Shown here piece by piece: positions 1 to 7,686 of a DNA stretch of 13,537 bases. The stretch covers positions 1 to 13,537 of the forward strand of contig JAJZOK010000159.1 of NCBI GenBank assembly GCA_021811525.1, read 5' to 3'. Source of the stretch: Thermoplasmata archaeon. Its GTDB lineage: Archaea > Thermoplasmatota > Thermoplasmata > Thermoplasmatales > Thermoplasmataceae. Each line of letters starts with the position of its first letter. Positions within the stretch are counted from its first letter, which is position 1. Below the pieces are notes generated by a model. The model was not told where the DNA came from, made no database searches, and was given only the letters and a program-made list of their open reading frames with translations. Made by a program: the position numbers and the translations under genes.

Positions 1-6
1 CCAACA

Positions 7-1929
7 ATGTCTTTTAGAGATTACCTTACAGAAGCAAGAGCTATTTTCGATAAGCTATATCCAGAGCACGAGATAACAGAAGTAGATTACGAAGGGCCAA
101 CCATAGTTGTCTACACAAAGAATCTTGAACTTTTTTCCAGACGGGAGGATCTAGCCAAGCAGATAGCACAGGAAATGAGAAGAAGAATTGCGATTAGGCC
201 TGATCCATCCATAATGCTCCCCGAAGAGGAAGCAGAGAAAATCATAAAGGAGATCATTCCTGAATCTGCAGGATTCAAGGACATGTATTTTGAATCTGAC
301 ACGGGAGAGGTCGTTATTGAAGCTGAGGAGCCGTCCATAATTACATCCCGGGATTCTGAGTACATTGTGTCCATCAAGGAACAGACCAAATGGTCTCCAA
401 GAGTTGTCAGGGCTCCGCCAATGCATTCAAGAACAGTCAAGGAAATGCGGGAGTTTCTCCGAGAGGTGAAACAGGAAAGGAAAGTATTCCTGCACAATCT
501 GGGCGAGAAACTCAATGTCCCACCCATGCCGGGCGAGACCTGGGTAAGGGTAACGGCCCTCGGTGGCCACAGGGAGGTTGGTAGAAGCGCCACACTGATT
601 TCTACCAACAACTCCAAGGTCCTTGTGGACTGCGGAATGCTGAATACTAATGAAGATGATAATCAGCCATGGGCAAGTGCCCCTTACCTATATGTCCCGG
701 AAATTCAACCTTTCACTTCCCTGGACGCAGTAATACTTACACATGCACATCTTGATCACTCCGGCCTGCTTCCCATACTCTACAAGTACGGATATGAAGG
801 CCCCGTATACATGACACCCCCGACAAGAGACCTTTCAGCGCTTTTGCAGAACGATTACATCAAGGTTGCCCACGTTGAGGGCCATAAGGGGCCATATGAG
901 TCCAAACATGTCAGGGAAGCCCTGAAGCGGTCCATAGTACTTAGATACAACGAGACGACCGATATCACCAGGGACATGAGGTTGACATTCTATAATGCGG
1001 GCCACATTCTTGGGTCATCCTCCGTGCATCTCCATATTGGTGAAGGGCTATACAACATTGTACTCAGTGGCGACGTGAAATTTGAAAAGACGTGGTTATT
1101 CAACCAGGCAAACAACAAGTTCCCGAGGGCGGAAACGTTCATGACAGAATCAACCTATGCCGGAAGGGATGATTACCATCACCCTCGTGCAGAGGCATCC
1201 AACAACTTTGCCGACATTGTGAACAGAACCTTTGATAGGGGAGGTTCAGTGCTTGTCCCTGTTTTCGCAGTGGGAAGAAGCCAGGAAGTCATGCTTGTGG
1301 TTGAGGAAGCCATAAGGACAGGCAAAATACCTGAATGTTCCGTGTACCTGGACGGAATGATAATGGAGGCAACTGCTATTCATGCAGCTTATCCGGAATA
1401 TCTTAACAAGAATCTCAGGGAATCCATTATGATAAAGAGGGAAAATCCGTTCCTGAGCAAGATTTTCAAGAAAGTGGAATCGAGGCAGCAGAGGCAGGAA
1501 ATCTGTGATTCAAACGAGAAAAAAATTGTACTGGCAACTTCAGGAATGATGAACGGGGGTCCAGTCATGGAGTACTTCAAGACCTGGGCACCGTCTCCAG
1601 AGAATTCCCTTGTCTTTGTAGGTTACCAAGCGGATGGCACCCTTGGAAGGAGAATACAGAGAGGATCACCGGAAATCACGCTTTCCGATGGAGGCAAAGC
1701 CACAAAATACGAAATCAAAATGGCTGTAGAAACATCAGAAGGGTTCTCAGGACATTCCGATAAGAGGCAACTCCTTGCATATATCGCAACAATGCAGCCA
1801 AAACCTCAGAAGATCCTGGTTAACCATGGCGACGGTGAGAAGGCAGCAGAATTCGCCAGGCTGATCAGATCAAAGTTTGGTATAGAGTCTGTTGCACTCA
1901 GAAACCTTGAAACAATAAGGCTGTATTGA
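7..1929 (+). CDS. aCPSF1 / FttA: KH-domain beta-CASP ribonuclease, transcription termination factor
   Basis: This is an archaeal CPSF-like metallo-beta-lactamase nuclease. The family cleaves nascent RNA at U-rich 3' ends and drives transcription termination. The 640 residues are normal full length. Residues 1 to about 145 form the N-terminal KH region. The metallo-beta-lactamase core follows, with the metal motif HAHLDH at 246-251, H333 in AGHILGS and D356 in SGDVK. The beta-CASP insert includes VPVFAVGRSQE near 417-427 and ATSGMMNGG near 510-518. Histidines H583 (FSGHSD) and H607 (VNHGD) complete the active site, so all catalytic residues are present and an active enzyme is expected. The start is an ATG six bases from the window edge, so its ribosome binding site cannot be judged. 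The gene converges on the HD-domain gene with a 9-bp gap. Identification is very secure; the termination role is family knowledge. Confidence 0.97.
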   Translation: MSFRDYLTEARAIFDKLYPEHEITEVDYEGPTIVVYTKNLELFSRREDLAKQIAQEMRRRIAIRPDPSIMLPEEEAEKIIKEIIPESAGFKDMYFESDTGEVVIEAEEPSIITSRDSEYIVSIKEQTKWSPRVVRAPPMHSRTVKEMREFLREVKQERKVFLHNLGEKLNVPPMPGETWVRVTALGGHREVGRSATLISTNNSKVLVDCGMLNTNEDDNQPWASAPYLYVPEIQPFTSLDAVILTHAHLDHSGLLPILYKYGYEGPVYMTPPTRDLSALLQNDYIKVAHVEGHKGPYESKHVREALKRSIVLRYNETTDITRDMRLTFYNAGHILGSSSVHLHIGEGLYNIVLSGDVKFEKTWLFNQANNKFPRAETFMTESTYAGRDDYHHPRAEASNNFADIVNRTFDRGGSVLVPVFAVGRSQEVMLVVEEAIRTGKIPECSVYLDGMIMEATAIHAAYPEYLNKNLRESIMIKRENPFLSKIFKKVESRQQRQEICDSNEKKIVLATSGMMNGGPVMEYFKTWAPSPENSLVFVGYQADGTLGRRIQRGSPEITLSDGGKATKYEIKMAVETSEGFSGHSDKRQLLAYIATMQPKPQKILVNHGDGEKAAEFARLIRSKFGIESVALRNLETIRLY

Positions 1930-1932
1930 AAC

Positions 1933-1948
1933 GGAGGATTAATCCTCC
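1933..1948. repeat. 16-bp perfect palindrome at a convergent gene junction
   Basis: GGAGGATT is followed directly by its reverse complement AATCCTCC. The palindrome starts just after the aCPSF1 stop codon and runs over the last codons and the TAA stop (1939-1941) of the opposing HD-domain gene. It could form a hairpin in either transcript or serve as a bidirectional end signal. No U-tract follows directly, so a classical intrinsic terminator is not shown. Confidence 0.6.
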
Positions 1949-2586
1949 AAATCCCATTCCTTCATGAACTGCTGAAGGTAGCCTTCCATAAACTTCTGCC
2001 TTTTACGCGCTATTTTCTTTGCAGTTTCGGTGTTCATGAGTGATTCGAGCTTGAAGAGTTTCTCGTAGAAATGGTTTACTGCAGTGCTTTGACCAGTACG
2101 GTACTCCAGCTTAGAGATGTAGGGCCTGACCTTTAACCCTGGATCATAAATTTTCTGGCCAATGTGCCCAGAATATGCAAAAACCCTGGCTATTCCAATT
2201 GCACCTATGGCATCGAGCCTGTCCGCATCCTGAACTACTTTGCCTTCAAGTGTGGACATGGGAGGATTGTTTCCTCCTCGGAATGACATTATGCCGATAA
2301 TGCCCAGAATAATCTCTATAAGGCTGTTTTCTATGCCTGTCTGCAGAAACCAGGCCCTGAGCTTACTCATGCCTTCCTCTTCTGTTAAACCACGCTTGTC
2401 GTCCGGAATATCGTGCAAAATTGCAGCGAGTTCGCAAATATCCGGATCAGCGGATTCAGCTAAAGCAATCCTTCTAGCAGTATCTGCAACTCTTTTCGCA
2501 TGCCAGAAATCATGGCCCGAGTAATCCTCTCCAAGCTCTTTTTGCACAAATGCCGTAGCAGTTGAAAGGATTTCCTTGCTGATCAC
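1939..2586 (-). CDS. HD-domain phosphohydrolase (YedJ/YpgQ-like)
   Basis: This is a soluble all-helical HD-superfamily metal-dependent phosphohydrolase of about 215 residues. The H...HD...D metal set is H29 (FWHAKRV), H58-D59 (ILHDIPDD) and D120 in the block VQDADRLDAIGAIGIAR, which is characteristic of the YedJ/YpgQ branch. Members of that branch have been linked to nucleotide pyrophosphate or phosphate hydrolysis; the substrate here is unknown. Start choice: the reading frame can begin at a GTG at 2595, but GAGGTG (minus strand, 2598-2593) lies 6 bases before an in-frame GTG at 2586. I prefer 2586; the alternative adds three residues. The gene is 41 bp downstream of the transaldolase on the same strand, so it may be cotranscribed with the pentose phosphate operon, or read from its own TATA-like box. 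It converges on aCPSF1. Confidence 0.9.
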   Translation of the reverse strand: MISKEILSTATAFVQKELGEDYSGHDFWHAKRVADTARRIALAESADPDICELAAILHDIPDDKRGLTEEEGMSKLRAWFLQTGIENSLIEIILGIIGIMSFRGGNNPPMSTLEGKVVQDADRLDAIGAIGIARVFAYSGHIGQKIYDPGLKVRPYISKLEYRTGQSTAVNHFYEKLFKLESLMNTETAKKIARKRQKFMEGYLQQFMKEWDLED

Positions 2587-2592
2587 AGCTCG

Positions 2593-2633
2593 CACCTCAA
2601 AATATGGAAAAAGGGATTAAAAAGGATTTATAG
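2593..2633 (-). promoter_or_regulatory. Possible promoter and ribosome binding site of the HD-domain gene
   Basis: On the minus strand a TATA-like CTATAAAT spans 2633-2626 and overlaps the transaldolase stop codon. A start about 26 bases on would be near 2603. The Shine-Dalgarno sequence GAGGTG at 2598-2593 then sits 6 bases before the GTG at 2586. This suggests separate expression, although readthrough from the upstream operon is equally possible. Confidence 0.4.
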
Positions 2634-3299
2634 CGGAAATTCCCCAGATGGGGACACTTTCTTCCAGTCATCTAGAAATCTCTTGAGGCCCTCATCAGTT
2701 TTCGGGTGCAATGGAAGCTTCTTGAGGACATCAAATGGGAGTGTGACAACGTCTGCGCCCATGATCGCGGCCCTCAGAACATGTACAGGACTCCTTATTG
2801 AAGCAACAAGGATCTTGGTGGTTATGCCGTAATTCACGAACATGGTTTTGATCTGGTCGATAATCTGCATCCCGTCCTCTCCGATGTCATCGAGGCGCCC
2901 CACAAATGGGGAAACATATTCTGCGCCGCTCTTTGCAGCAAGCAATGCCTGCAGCGGGTTGAAGATAAGAGTGCAATTAACGGGTATCCTCTTTTCCTTC
3001 AGGCTCTTGATGGCCTTGAGCCCGTCCAGGGTCATGGGTATCTTTACGACTGCATTTGCCCCAAGTTGGCTGACTTTTAGAGCCTGCTTCATCATGTTCT
3101 CGTAATCGGTTGCAACAACTTCTACACTCACTGGGCCAGGGGTAATGGCAAGTATCTCTTTTATTACCTCTGCGAAGCTTTTGCCCTTCCCGGCTTCTTT
3201 TGCAGCCAAGGTCGGGTTAGTTGTAACTCCGTCAACCAGCCCCAGTTCCACGCCTTCTTTTATTTCATCCACGTTTGAAGTATCAAGGAAAATTTTCAT
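2628..3299 (-). CDS. tal: Transaldolase, small MipB/TalC-type family
   Basis: This transfers a dihydroxyacetone unit between sugar phosphates (sedoheptulose-7-P plus glyceraldehyde-3-P to erythrose-4-P plus fructose-6-P) in the cytoplasmic non-oxidative pentose phosphate pathway. Its 223 residues match the short transaldolase subfamily, which folds as a TIM barrel. Visible landmarks are D6 in FLDTSN, TTNPT at 26-30, E60, the Schiff-base lysine K86 in VVKIPMT, and NCTLIF at 108-113. F132 in SPFVGR is the position that is Tyr in E. coli fructose-6-phosphate aldolase and Phe in true transaldolases, so a genuine transaldolase is favoured. The ATG start is supported by a strong Shine-Dalgarno site (GGGAGG, 3314-3309). 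The start lies inside the end of the transketolase C-half (17-bp overlap), implying translational coupling. It is the third gene of the tkt-tal operon. Confidence 0.95.
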   Translation of the reverse strand: MKIFLDTSNVDEIKEGVELGLVDGVTTNPTLAAKEAGKGKSFAEVIKEILAITPGPVSVEVVATDYENMMKQALKVSQLGANAVVKIPMTLDGLKAIKSLKEKRIPVNCTLIFNPLQALLAAKSGAEYVSPFVGRLDDIGEDGMQIIDQIKTMFVNYGITTKILVASIRSPVHVLRAAIMGADVVTLPFDVLKKLPLHPKTDEGLKRFLDDWKKVSPSGEFPL

Positions 3300-4248
3300 A
3301 TCTTTGTTCCTCCCTAAAACAGCCTTCTGTAAGTTTCACTATATCTTCTACTCCCATATGGAAGTAATCAAAAAGTTCCCACCCTTTGCCGGATTTCCCG
3401 AATGTATCTTTCATTCCAAGCCTCCAGACCGGAACTGGGTATTCATCGGATGCCACTTCAGCGACTCTGCTGCCAAGGCCATTGTAAATAGAGTGTTCCT
3501 CAACCGTTACGATGTGTCCGGTTTCTTTGGCAGCTTTCACAATGGCTTCCCTGTCAATTGGCTTTATTGAACTCATGTTGATGACACGGGCGTCAATGCC
3601 TTTGCTCTTGAGCTGCTCTGCAGCTTCCAGGGCAAATGAAACCATTACTCCCATGCCGATAATAGTAACATCATCTCCATCTTTGAATGTGTGTGATTTC
3701 CCCTGCTTGAATTCGTAACTCTTGTCATTGAGGACCGGGAATTTCTCCCTGGAAAGCCTCACGAAATTTGGGCCTCTGCCCTTTTCCGCAAGGAAGTCGA
3801 TGACGCTCCTGGTCTCAATTGAGTCTACTGGGACAGTTACTTTCATGTTGGGGAGGCCGGACATAATCCCTACATCCTCGACTATTTGATGTGTAGCCCC
3901 ATCTTCGCCTACAGTAATGCCTGAGTGTGTTACGACAAAATTAACGTCGAGGTTATTGTAGCAAACTGACTGCCTCATCTGCTCGTAGGTCCTCATGAGA
4001 AATACAGCAAAGGTAGAGGTGAATACTTTCTTTCCACTGAGAGAGAGGCCAGCAGCCGTGGCTACCATGGACTGTTCAGCTATGCCCATGTTGAAGAATC
4101 TGTCCGGGAAGGCTTTGCCGAAGATGGAAGTCTTCGTTGAAGAAGAAAGGTCAGCGTCCAGAACAACAAGATCCTTATATTTGGCGCCAAGAACCTTAAG
4201 TTCCTCGCCATACGCATCTCTTAGGCTTTCAGCCGGTGCTTTGAGCAT
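3283..4248 (-). CDS. Transketolase, C-terminal subunit
   Basis: This is the pyrimidine-binding and C-terminal half of a split, thiamine diphosphate-dependent transketolase, 321 residues long. It pairs with the N-terminal half encoded directly upstream; together they equal one full-length bacterial-type enzyme. The catalytic glutamate is E58 in NMGIAEQ, which activates the cofactor. Other landmarks are the THSG segment near 107-110, GATHQ with H120, and a C-terminal domain from about residue 190 (VTIIGMG, later [11 protein letters not shown]). The ATG follows the TAA of the N-half gene with no spacer. Its Shine-Dalgarno site GGAGG (4263-4259) lies within the end of that gene, so the two halves should be made in equal amounts. 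A DXP synthase or pyruvate dehydrogenase E1 beta reading is less likely given the partner and the transaldolase next door. Confidence 0.95.
   Translation of the reverse strand: MLKAPAESLRDAYGEELKVLGAKYKDLVVLDADLSSSTKTSIFGKAFPDRFFNMGIAEQSMVATAAGLSLSGKKVFTSTFAVFLMRTYEQMRQSVCYNNLDVNFVVTHSGITVGEDGATHQIVEDVGIMSGLPNMKVTVPVDSIETRSVIDFLAEKGRGPNFVRLSREKFPVLNDKSYEFKQGKSHTFKDGDDVTIIGMGVMVSFALEAAEQLKSKGIDARVINMSSIKPIDREAIVKAAKETGHIVTVEEHSIYNGLGSRVAEVASDEYPVPVWRLGMKDTFGKSGKGWELFDYFHMGVEDIVKLTEGCFREEQRYENFP
3309..3314 (-). promoter_or_regulatory. Shine-Dalgarno site of the transaldolase gene
   Basis: GGGAGG on the minus strand, 9 bases before the ATG at 3299 and inside the transketolase C-half coding sequence. 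It fixes the transaldolase start and supports coupled translation. Confidence 0.75.
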
Positions 4249-5076
4249 TTAATCTTCGCCTCCGATTTCCCGGAGTGCCTGTTCATATTCTTCCTGGGAA
4301 GCAGGTGGTGCTCCGTGGTACTTTGGGTTATTCTCCATGTAGCTTACCCCCTTGCCTTTGATAGTGTTTGCAATGATGAATGTGGGCTTCTGCTGACTCT
4401 TCTTTGCCTTCTCGACTGAAGATATAATTTCCTCGAAATTGTGGCCGTCAATCTCAATGGCATCCCAGCCGAAGCTGGAGACCATATCCTTGACACTTCC
4501 AATGGGCATTATATCCTTGGTGTATCCGTCAAGCTGAACGCCGTTCTTGTCGAGAATTACAATAAGATTGTTGAGCTTGTACTTGGCTCCCGCCATCAAT
4601 GCTTCCCAAATGCTTCCTTCCTCTATCTCGCCATCACCGACGATGACAAAAACGTGATAGTTCTTTGCATCGAGTTTTCCGGCAAGGGCCATTCCTACCC
4701 CTATTCCAAGGCCCTGCCCAAGAGAACCTGTAGAAGCCTCCACACCAGGTACGCCCCGGTGCACATGCCCCTCCAGTTTTGAATTTAATTTCCTGAATCC
4801 CGTGAGAAGAGATTCAGGGAAAAAGCCCCTCAGTGATAGTGCTGCGTATAAGCCCGGGGAAGCGTGCCCCTTGCTCAATACCAGCCTGTCCCTATCGGGA
4901 TTTGATGGATCTAGCGGATCAATATTGAGTTCTTTGAAATACAGTACCGCGAGTATATCTGCAATACTCAGGGATCCGCCTGGGTGGCCACTCTTGGCAG
5001 AGTATACCATCTCTATTATTTTCCTGCGGATGCTTGTTGCTATGTTCTTCAGGTCTGCCTCTTTATATTGCTCCAT
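4249..5076 (-). CDS. Transketolase, N-terminal (TPP-binding) subunit
   Basis: This is the thiamine diphosphate/metal-binding half of a split transketolase, 275 residues from the chosen ATG. Landmarks are H31 in SGHPGG, H71 in KGHASPGLY, GSLGQGL at 117-123, and the cofactor motif running from GDGE at 147-150 to N178 in LDKNG. It would form the active enzyme with the C-half gene immediately downstream. Start choice: a TTG at 5079 sits directly before the ATG at 5076. The Shine-Dalgarno GGAG (5088-5085) is 8 bases from the ATG, so 5076 is preferred. It is the first gene of the operon and has a roughly 125-bp upstream region with a TATA-like box. Split transketolases are common in archaea. Confidence 0.95.
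   Translation of the reverse strand: MEQYKEADLKNIATSIRRKIIEMVYSAKSGHPGGSLSIADILAVLYFKELNIDPLDPSNPDRDRLVLSKGHASPGLYAALSLRGFFPESLLTGFRKLNSKLEGHVHRGVPGVEASTGSLGQGLGIGVGMALAGKLDAKNYHVFVIVGDGEIEEGSIWEALMAGAKYKLNNLIVILDKNGVQLDGYTKDIMPIGSVKDMVSSFGWDAIEIDGHNFEEIISSVEKAKKSQQKPTFIIANTIKGKGVSYMENNPKYHGAPPASQEEYEQALREIGGED
4259..4263 (-). promoter_or_regulatory. Shine-Dalgarno site of the transketolase C-half gene
   Basis: GGAGG on the minus strand, 10 bases before the ATG at 4248 and within the last codons of the N-half gene. Confidence 0.65.
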
Positions 5077-5084
5077 CAAACTTT

Positions 5085-5156
5085 CTCCAAAATTTTTCCT
5101 TCAAGGCATCTTTTACAGATTTTGAAGGCATTTTAAGCCTAGCAGTATTTTTTATA
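5085..5156 (-). promoter_or_regulatory. Promoter and leader of the tkt-tal operon
   Basis: On the minus strand a TATA-like TATAAAAA spans 5156-5149. A start about 26 bases downstream, near 5126, would give a leader of about 50 nucleotides containing GGAG at 5088-5085 before the ATG at 5076. The intergenic stretch also holds a small hairpin, CAACA-ATG-TGTTG, at 5186-5198 just past the ftsZ stop; this may belong to the ftsZ 3' end. Confidence 0.45.
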
Positions 5157-5205
5157 CTATTAAAAAGGTTTTTTAGGTATATCTGCAACAATGTGTTGTT
5201 TATCA

Positions 5206-6279
5206 TCAGATAGTGTCTATTCCGCTCTCCTTGTCATGTTTTGGTTCCATATTCTGTATCTCTGAATAAGACAACCCTGTGGCCACTACAAGCACTTCCA
5301 CGCTGCCTGTGTACTTTGGATCAACTGTAGCTCCCCAGATGATCTGGGTGCCTTTTCCTACCAGCTTCCTTATAATTTCAGCCGCGCTGCTTGATTCCTC
5401 TAACTGAAGATCTGTTCCACCGGTCACATTTATAATTACACCAGAGGAATTGCTCATATCCAGCTTAAGGAAAGGAGAATTGAGCGCCTTCTGGACCGCC
5501 TCTTCGACCCTTGCACCTGGTTCACTGGTGGACATCCCTATCCCAATCATAGCGAGCCCAGAATCCTTCATGATTGTTCTCAGATCATTGAAATCAAGGT
5601 TGATGAGCCCGGGCTTGGTCACTAGGTCGGAAATTCCAGTAATGGCCTTTACAATGATTTCATCCGCAAACCGGAAAGCCTTTTCCAGGGGGAGATCGGG
5701 AACAAGTTCCAGTAGTTTGTCGTTTGGGATTATGATAACAGTATCGGAATAATTGGATAATCTTGAAAGCCCCTGGACAGCATTCTCCATCCTGACCTTT
5801 CCCTCTGACTTGAATGGAAGCGTTACAACTGATATTGTGAGTGCCCCGCTGTCCTTAGATCTGGATGCAATATAGGGTGCGGAGCCTGTTCCGGTTCCTC
5901 CACCGAGGCCGGCAGTAATGAATGAAATGTCAGTTCCGTTTATATACCGCATTATCTCCTGGTCTGATTCCTTCGCAGCCTGTTCCCCGATTCTAGGGTC
6001 AGCGCCGGAACCTAGCCCCCTGGTCAGGGTCTTTCCCATGAGGATTTTGTGGTTAGCCTTTGTCTTCAGAAGGTGTGGTGCATCTGTATTGCATGCAATC
6101 ATTGTGGCGCCGTTTATCCCTTCTTTCATAAGGCGGTTAATTGTGTTTGAGCCAGCGCCCCCAGCCCCAAAAATCATTATCTTCACCCTGAGTTGTTCGA
6201 GGTAATTCTGGAGCTCTTCATCGGAAGTGCTGAAGTCGTCGTCCCTATCTTCATAGCCAGGATAATTGGGGGAACTCAT
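5206..6279 (-). CDS. ftsZ: Cell division protein FtsZ
   Basis: This is the tubulin-like GTPase that polymerises into the division ring at midcell. Its 357 residues are a normal archaeal length. Residues 1 to about 30 are an acidic, probably disordered N-tail. The Rossmann-like GTPase domain begins with FGAGGAGSNT (38-46). It includes NTDAPHL (64-70), the tubulin signature GGGTGTG (126-132) and the T7 synergy loop NLDFND (227-232), whose acidic residues complete the neighbour's active site in the polymer. A C-terminal domain follows and ends in a short tail (EPKHDKESGIDTI) without the bacterial FtsA-binding peptide. The ATG has only a weak GGAA upstream. The gene lies 82 bp downstream of the glycosyltransferase and could be cotranscribed. 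I cannot say from sequence alone whether it is FtsZ1 or FtsZ2. Confidence 0.97.
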   Translation of the reverse strand: MSSPNYPGYEDRDDDFSTSDEELQNYLEQLRVKIMIFGAGGAGSNTINRLMKEGINGATMIACNTDAPHLLKTKANHKILMGKTLTRGLGSGADPRIGEQAAKESDQEIMRYINGTDISFITAGLGGGTGTGSAPYIASRSKDSGALTISVVTLPFKSEGKVRMENAVQGLSRLSNYSDTVIIIPNDKLLELVPDLPLEKAFRFADEIIVKAITGISDLVTKPGLINLDFNDLRTIMKDSGLAMIGIGMSTSEPGARVEEAVQKALNSPFLKLDMSNSSGVIINVTGGTDLQLEESSSAAEIIRKLVGKGTQIIWGATVDPKYTGSVEVLVVATGLSYSEIQNMEPKHDKESGIDTI

Positions 6280-6336
6280 TTTCCAAGAAGATAGTGTAAA
6301 AGATGTATTAACTTTTGTCGGGGACTGAAGGAAATA

Positions 6337-6350
6337 ACTTTACTGAAAGT
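6337..6350 (-). terminator. Weak hairpin after the glycosyltransferase gene
   Basis: ACTTT-CAGT-AAAGT on the minus strand forms a 5-bp stem 11 bases past the glycosyltransferase stop, followed by a short U-rich run. ACTGAA also occurs twice here (6324 and 6342), 18 bp apart. It may be a partial terminator between the glycosyltransferase and ftsZ; the evidence is slight. Confidence 0.25.
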
Positions 6351-6361
6351 CTCTTTACGGT

Positions 6362-7579
6362 CTACCTCGTTCCCCAGCTGTTTCCCTTCCAGAAGGTCAG
6401 CAGCCCGTATATGCTTGTTATGAACAGGATTCCAAGTGCAACTGCCCCATATCCTATGGTTTTGAGCCTTTCACCATTCATCCTCTGTACAACAGCCCCA
6501 AGGAATATTGCTGATCCGCCGAAATTTGCAAGTGTAACTGCGACTCTCAGGAATAAGTGGTGACCAATAGTGCTCAGGTTTCCAAACATTGCGTACTCCA
6601 GGATATCTTCAACGTGGAAAGCGCCCTGATTGAAGAAGAGGAATGTGTATAGCTTGAAGGCGCCAATTCCAAGCGCTATGAATGGCAGAGCGAATGTATA
6701 CACCATCTCCAGAGTATAGAAACGCCCTGCCTTGATTATGGTCCCGTCTCTCAGTTCCCTTCCAAACCTGATCCAGTTGGATCTTGACCACCTCAGGTTC
6801 TGCCTGAAGAATTTCTTCATGTTTTCCTGCGGATAGCACTGTACCTTCGTGTTATAATCTTTAACTGCCCTGTAGCCGTTCTTAATGATATAGCCTGTCA
6901 TTTGCCAGTCGTCTCCGAGAGGAGATGCATTACCAAGAACAGACATCCCGGAAAATTCATCTGAGAGAATGAAGGGGGCGATTATTCCAGTCTTGTACAT
7001 AACGCAGGCACCATCCAGGTTCATGACATTGCCATGGGCAGACATCGCCCTGAAGATAACCTCCCTGGTTCTCTCCACAAATTCTGATGCATATGATAGA
7101 GGTTCGCCGGTTTTCTTTATTGTGAGGTTTGCCCCAACTCCGCCAACGTTCCCAACGAAGTGCGACATCATGCTGGAAACTGCGTTTTCTGGGAGAATTG
7201 TATCACTATCCATGAAAACAACGTAACCTGTATTAACGTACTCCATTGCTCTGACAAGGGCTCTTTTCTTACCCTGCCTCACAGTCTGGTGGACAAAGAT
7301 TCCACCTTTGGATTCAACTATGGATTTGTAAGGCTCATAACTGGAATCTCCCACAACGACGAAACTGCAGCCCTGCAGGGTGACAGATTCAATTGCTTCT
7401 GAGAATATCTCTGGTTTCTCATTGTACACCGGCATTACTATTGTTACGTTATCCAGGTCAACGAGTGACTTGTCTGTGCGGGAGATGTACTTCATGGAAC
7501 TGTATGAATTGATGAGGTAGTAGAACACAGTAGCAAGGGTCAATAAACCTATGGCAAAGTAAACGTCCCTTAGTAGCAA
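6362..7579 (-). CDS. Processive membrane glycosyltransferase, GT2 family (hyaluronan/chitin synthase-like)
   Basis: This is a 405-residue polytopic glycosyltransferase expected to polymerise or transfer NDP-sugars at the cytoplasmic membrane. An N-terminal membrane segment (about 7-26) precedes the GT-A domain. Motifs are VMPVYNE (48-54), VVGDSS (75-80), MDSD (124-127; nucleotide and metal binding), GDDW (222-225; catalytic base region) and QNLRW (260-264; acceptor binding, typical of processive GT2 enzymes). Three more membrane segments lie near 292-315, 342-363 and 373-396. The start is a TTG at 7579: an in-frame stop lies three codons upstream, and the next Met would delete the first membrane segment. 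A TATA-like box centred 26 bp upstream suggests a leaderless transcript. It is divergent from an NDP-sugar epimerase and upstream of ftsZ, which fits surface polysaccharide or glycan synthesis. The sugar substrate is unknown. Confidence 0.92.
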   Translation of the reverse strand: MLLRDVYFAIGLLTLATVFYYLINSYSSMKYISRTDKSLVDLDNVTIVMPVYNEKPEIFSEAIESVTLQGCSFVVVGDSSYEPYKSIVESKGGIFVHQTVRQGKKRALVRAMEYVNTGYVVFMDSDTILPENAVSSMMSHFVGNVGGVGANLTIKKTGEPLSYASEFVERTREVIFRAMSAHGNVMNLDGACVMYKTGIIAPFILSDEFSGMSVLGNASPLGDDWQMTGYIIKNGYRAVKDYNTKVQCYPQENMKKFFRQNLRWSRSNWIRFGRELRDGTIIKAGRFYTLEMVYTFALPFIALGIGAFKLYTFLFFNQGAFHVEDILEYAMFGNLSTIGHHLFLRVAVTLANFGGSAIFLGAVVQRMNGERLKTIGYGAVALGILFITSIYGLLTFWKGNSWGTR

Positions 7580-7598
7580 TGTGGCGTTTTATTTTACA

Positions 7599-7609
7599 TA
7601 TATATTAAA
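7599..7609 (-). promoter_or_regulatory. TATA-like box of the glycosyltransferase gene
   Basis: TTTAATATATA on the minus strand, centred about 26 bases before the TTG start at 7579. That spacing puts transcription initiation at or next to the start codon. A small inverted repeat TATTG-GTT-CAATA (7613-7625) lies just upstream, in the middle of the divergent promoter region. Confidence 0.5.
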
Positions 7610-7654
7610 CATTATTGGTTCAATACTTACGTCTCAAACGAAATGAATATCGAC

Positions 7655-7664
7655 ATTTAAAAAA
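7655..7664 (+). promoter_or_regulatory. TATA-like box of the epimerase gene
   Basis: ATTTAAAAAA, centred about 27 bases before the ATG at 7687, is consistent with a leaderless message. The palindrome ACAATTGT (7673-7680) lies between this box and the start, a usual place for an archaeal repressor site. Confidence 0.45.
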
Positions 7665-7686
7665 AGAACCGAACAATTGTCATGCA

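Noticed and set aside
111..617. Minus-strand open frame of 168 codons inside aCPSF1
   Set aside because: It lies wholly within a gene with intact catalytic motifs, its product is low-complexity and resembles no family, and no start signal stands out.
2628..3299. Fructose-6-phosphate aldolase as the function of the small transaldolase-like protein
   Set aside because: The diagnostic position is Phe (F132), and the gene is coupled to transketolase.
3283..5076. DXP synthase or pyruvate dehydrogenase E1 as alternative to transketolase
   Set aside because: The motifs SGHPGG and KGHASPGLY with a split N/C pair next to transaldolase fit transketolase, and archaea generally lack the DXP pathway.
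5077..5079. TTG start one codon before the transketolase N-half ATG
   Set aside because: The Shine-Dalgarno GGAG is better spaced for the ATG at 5076.
7615..7686. Extended N-terminus of the epimerase from a TTG at 7615
   Set aside because: The extra 24 residues precede the conserved Rossmann strand, and the TATA-like box of the gene lies within this stretch.
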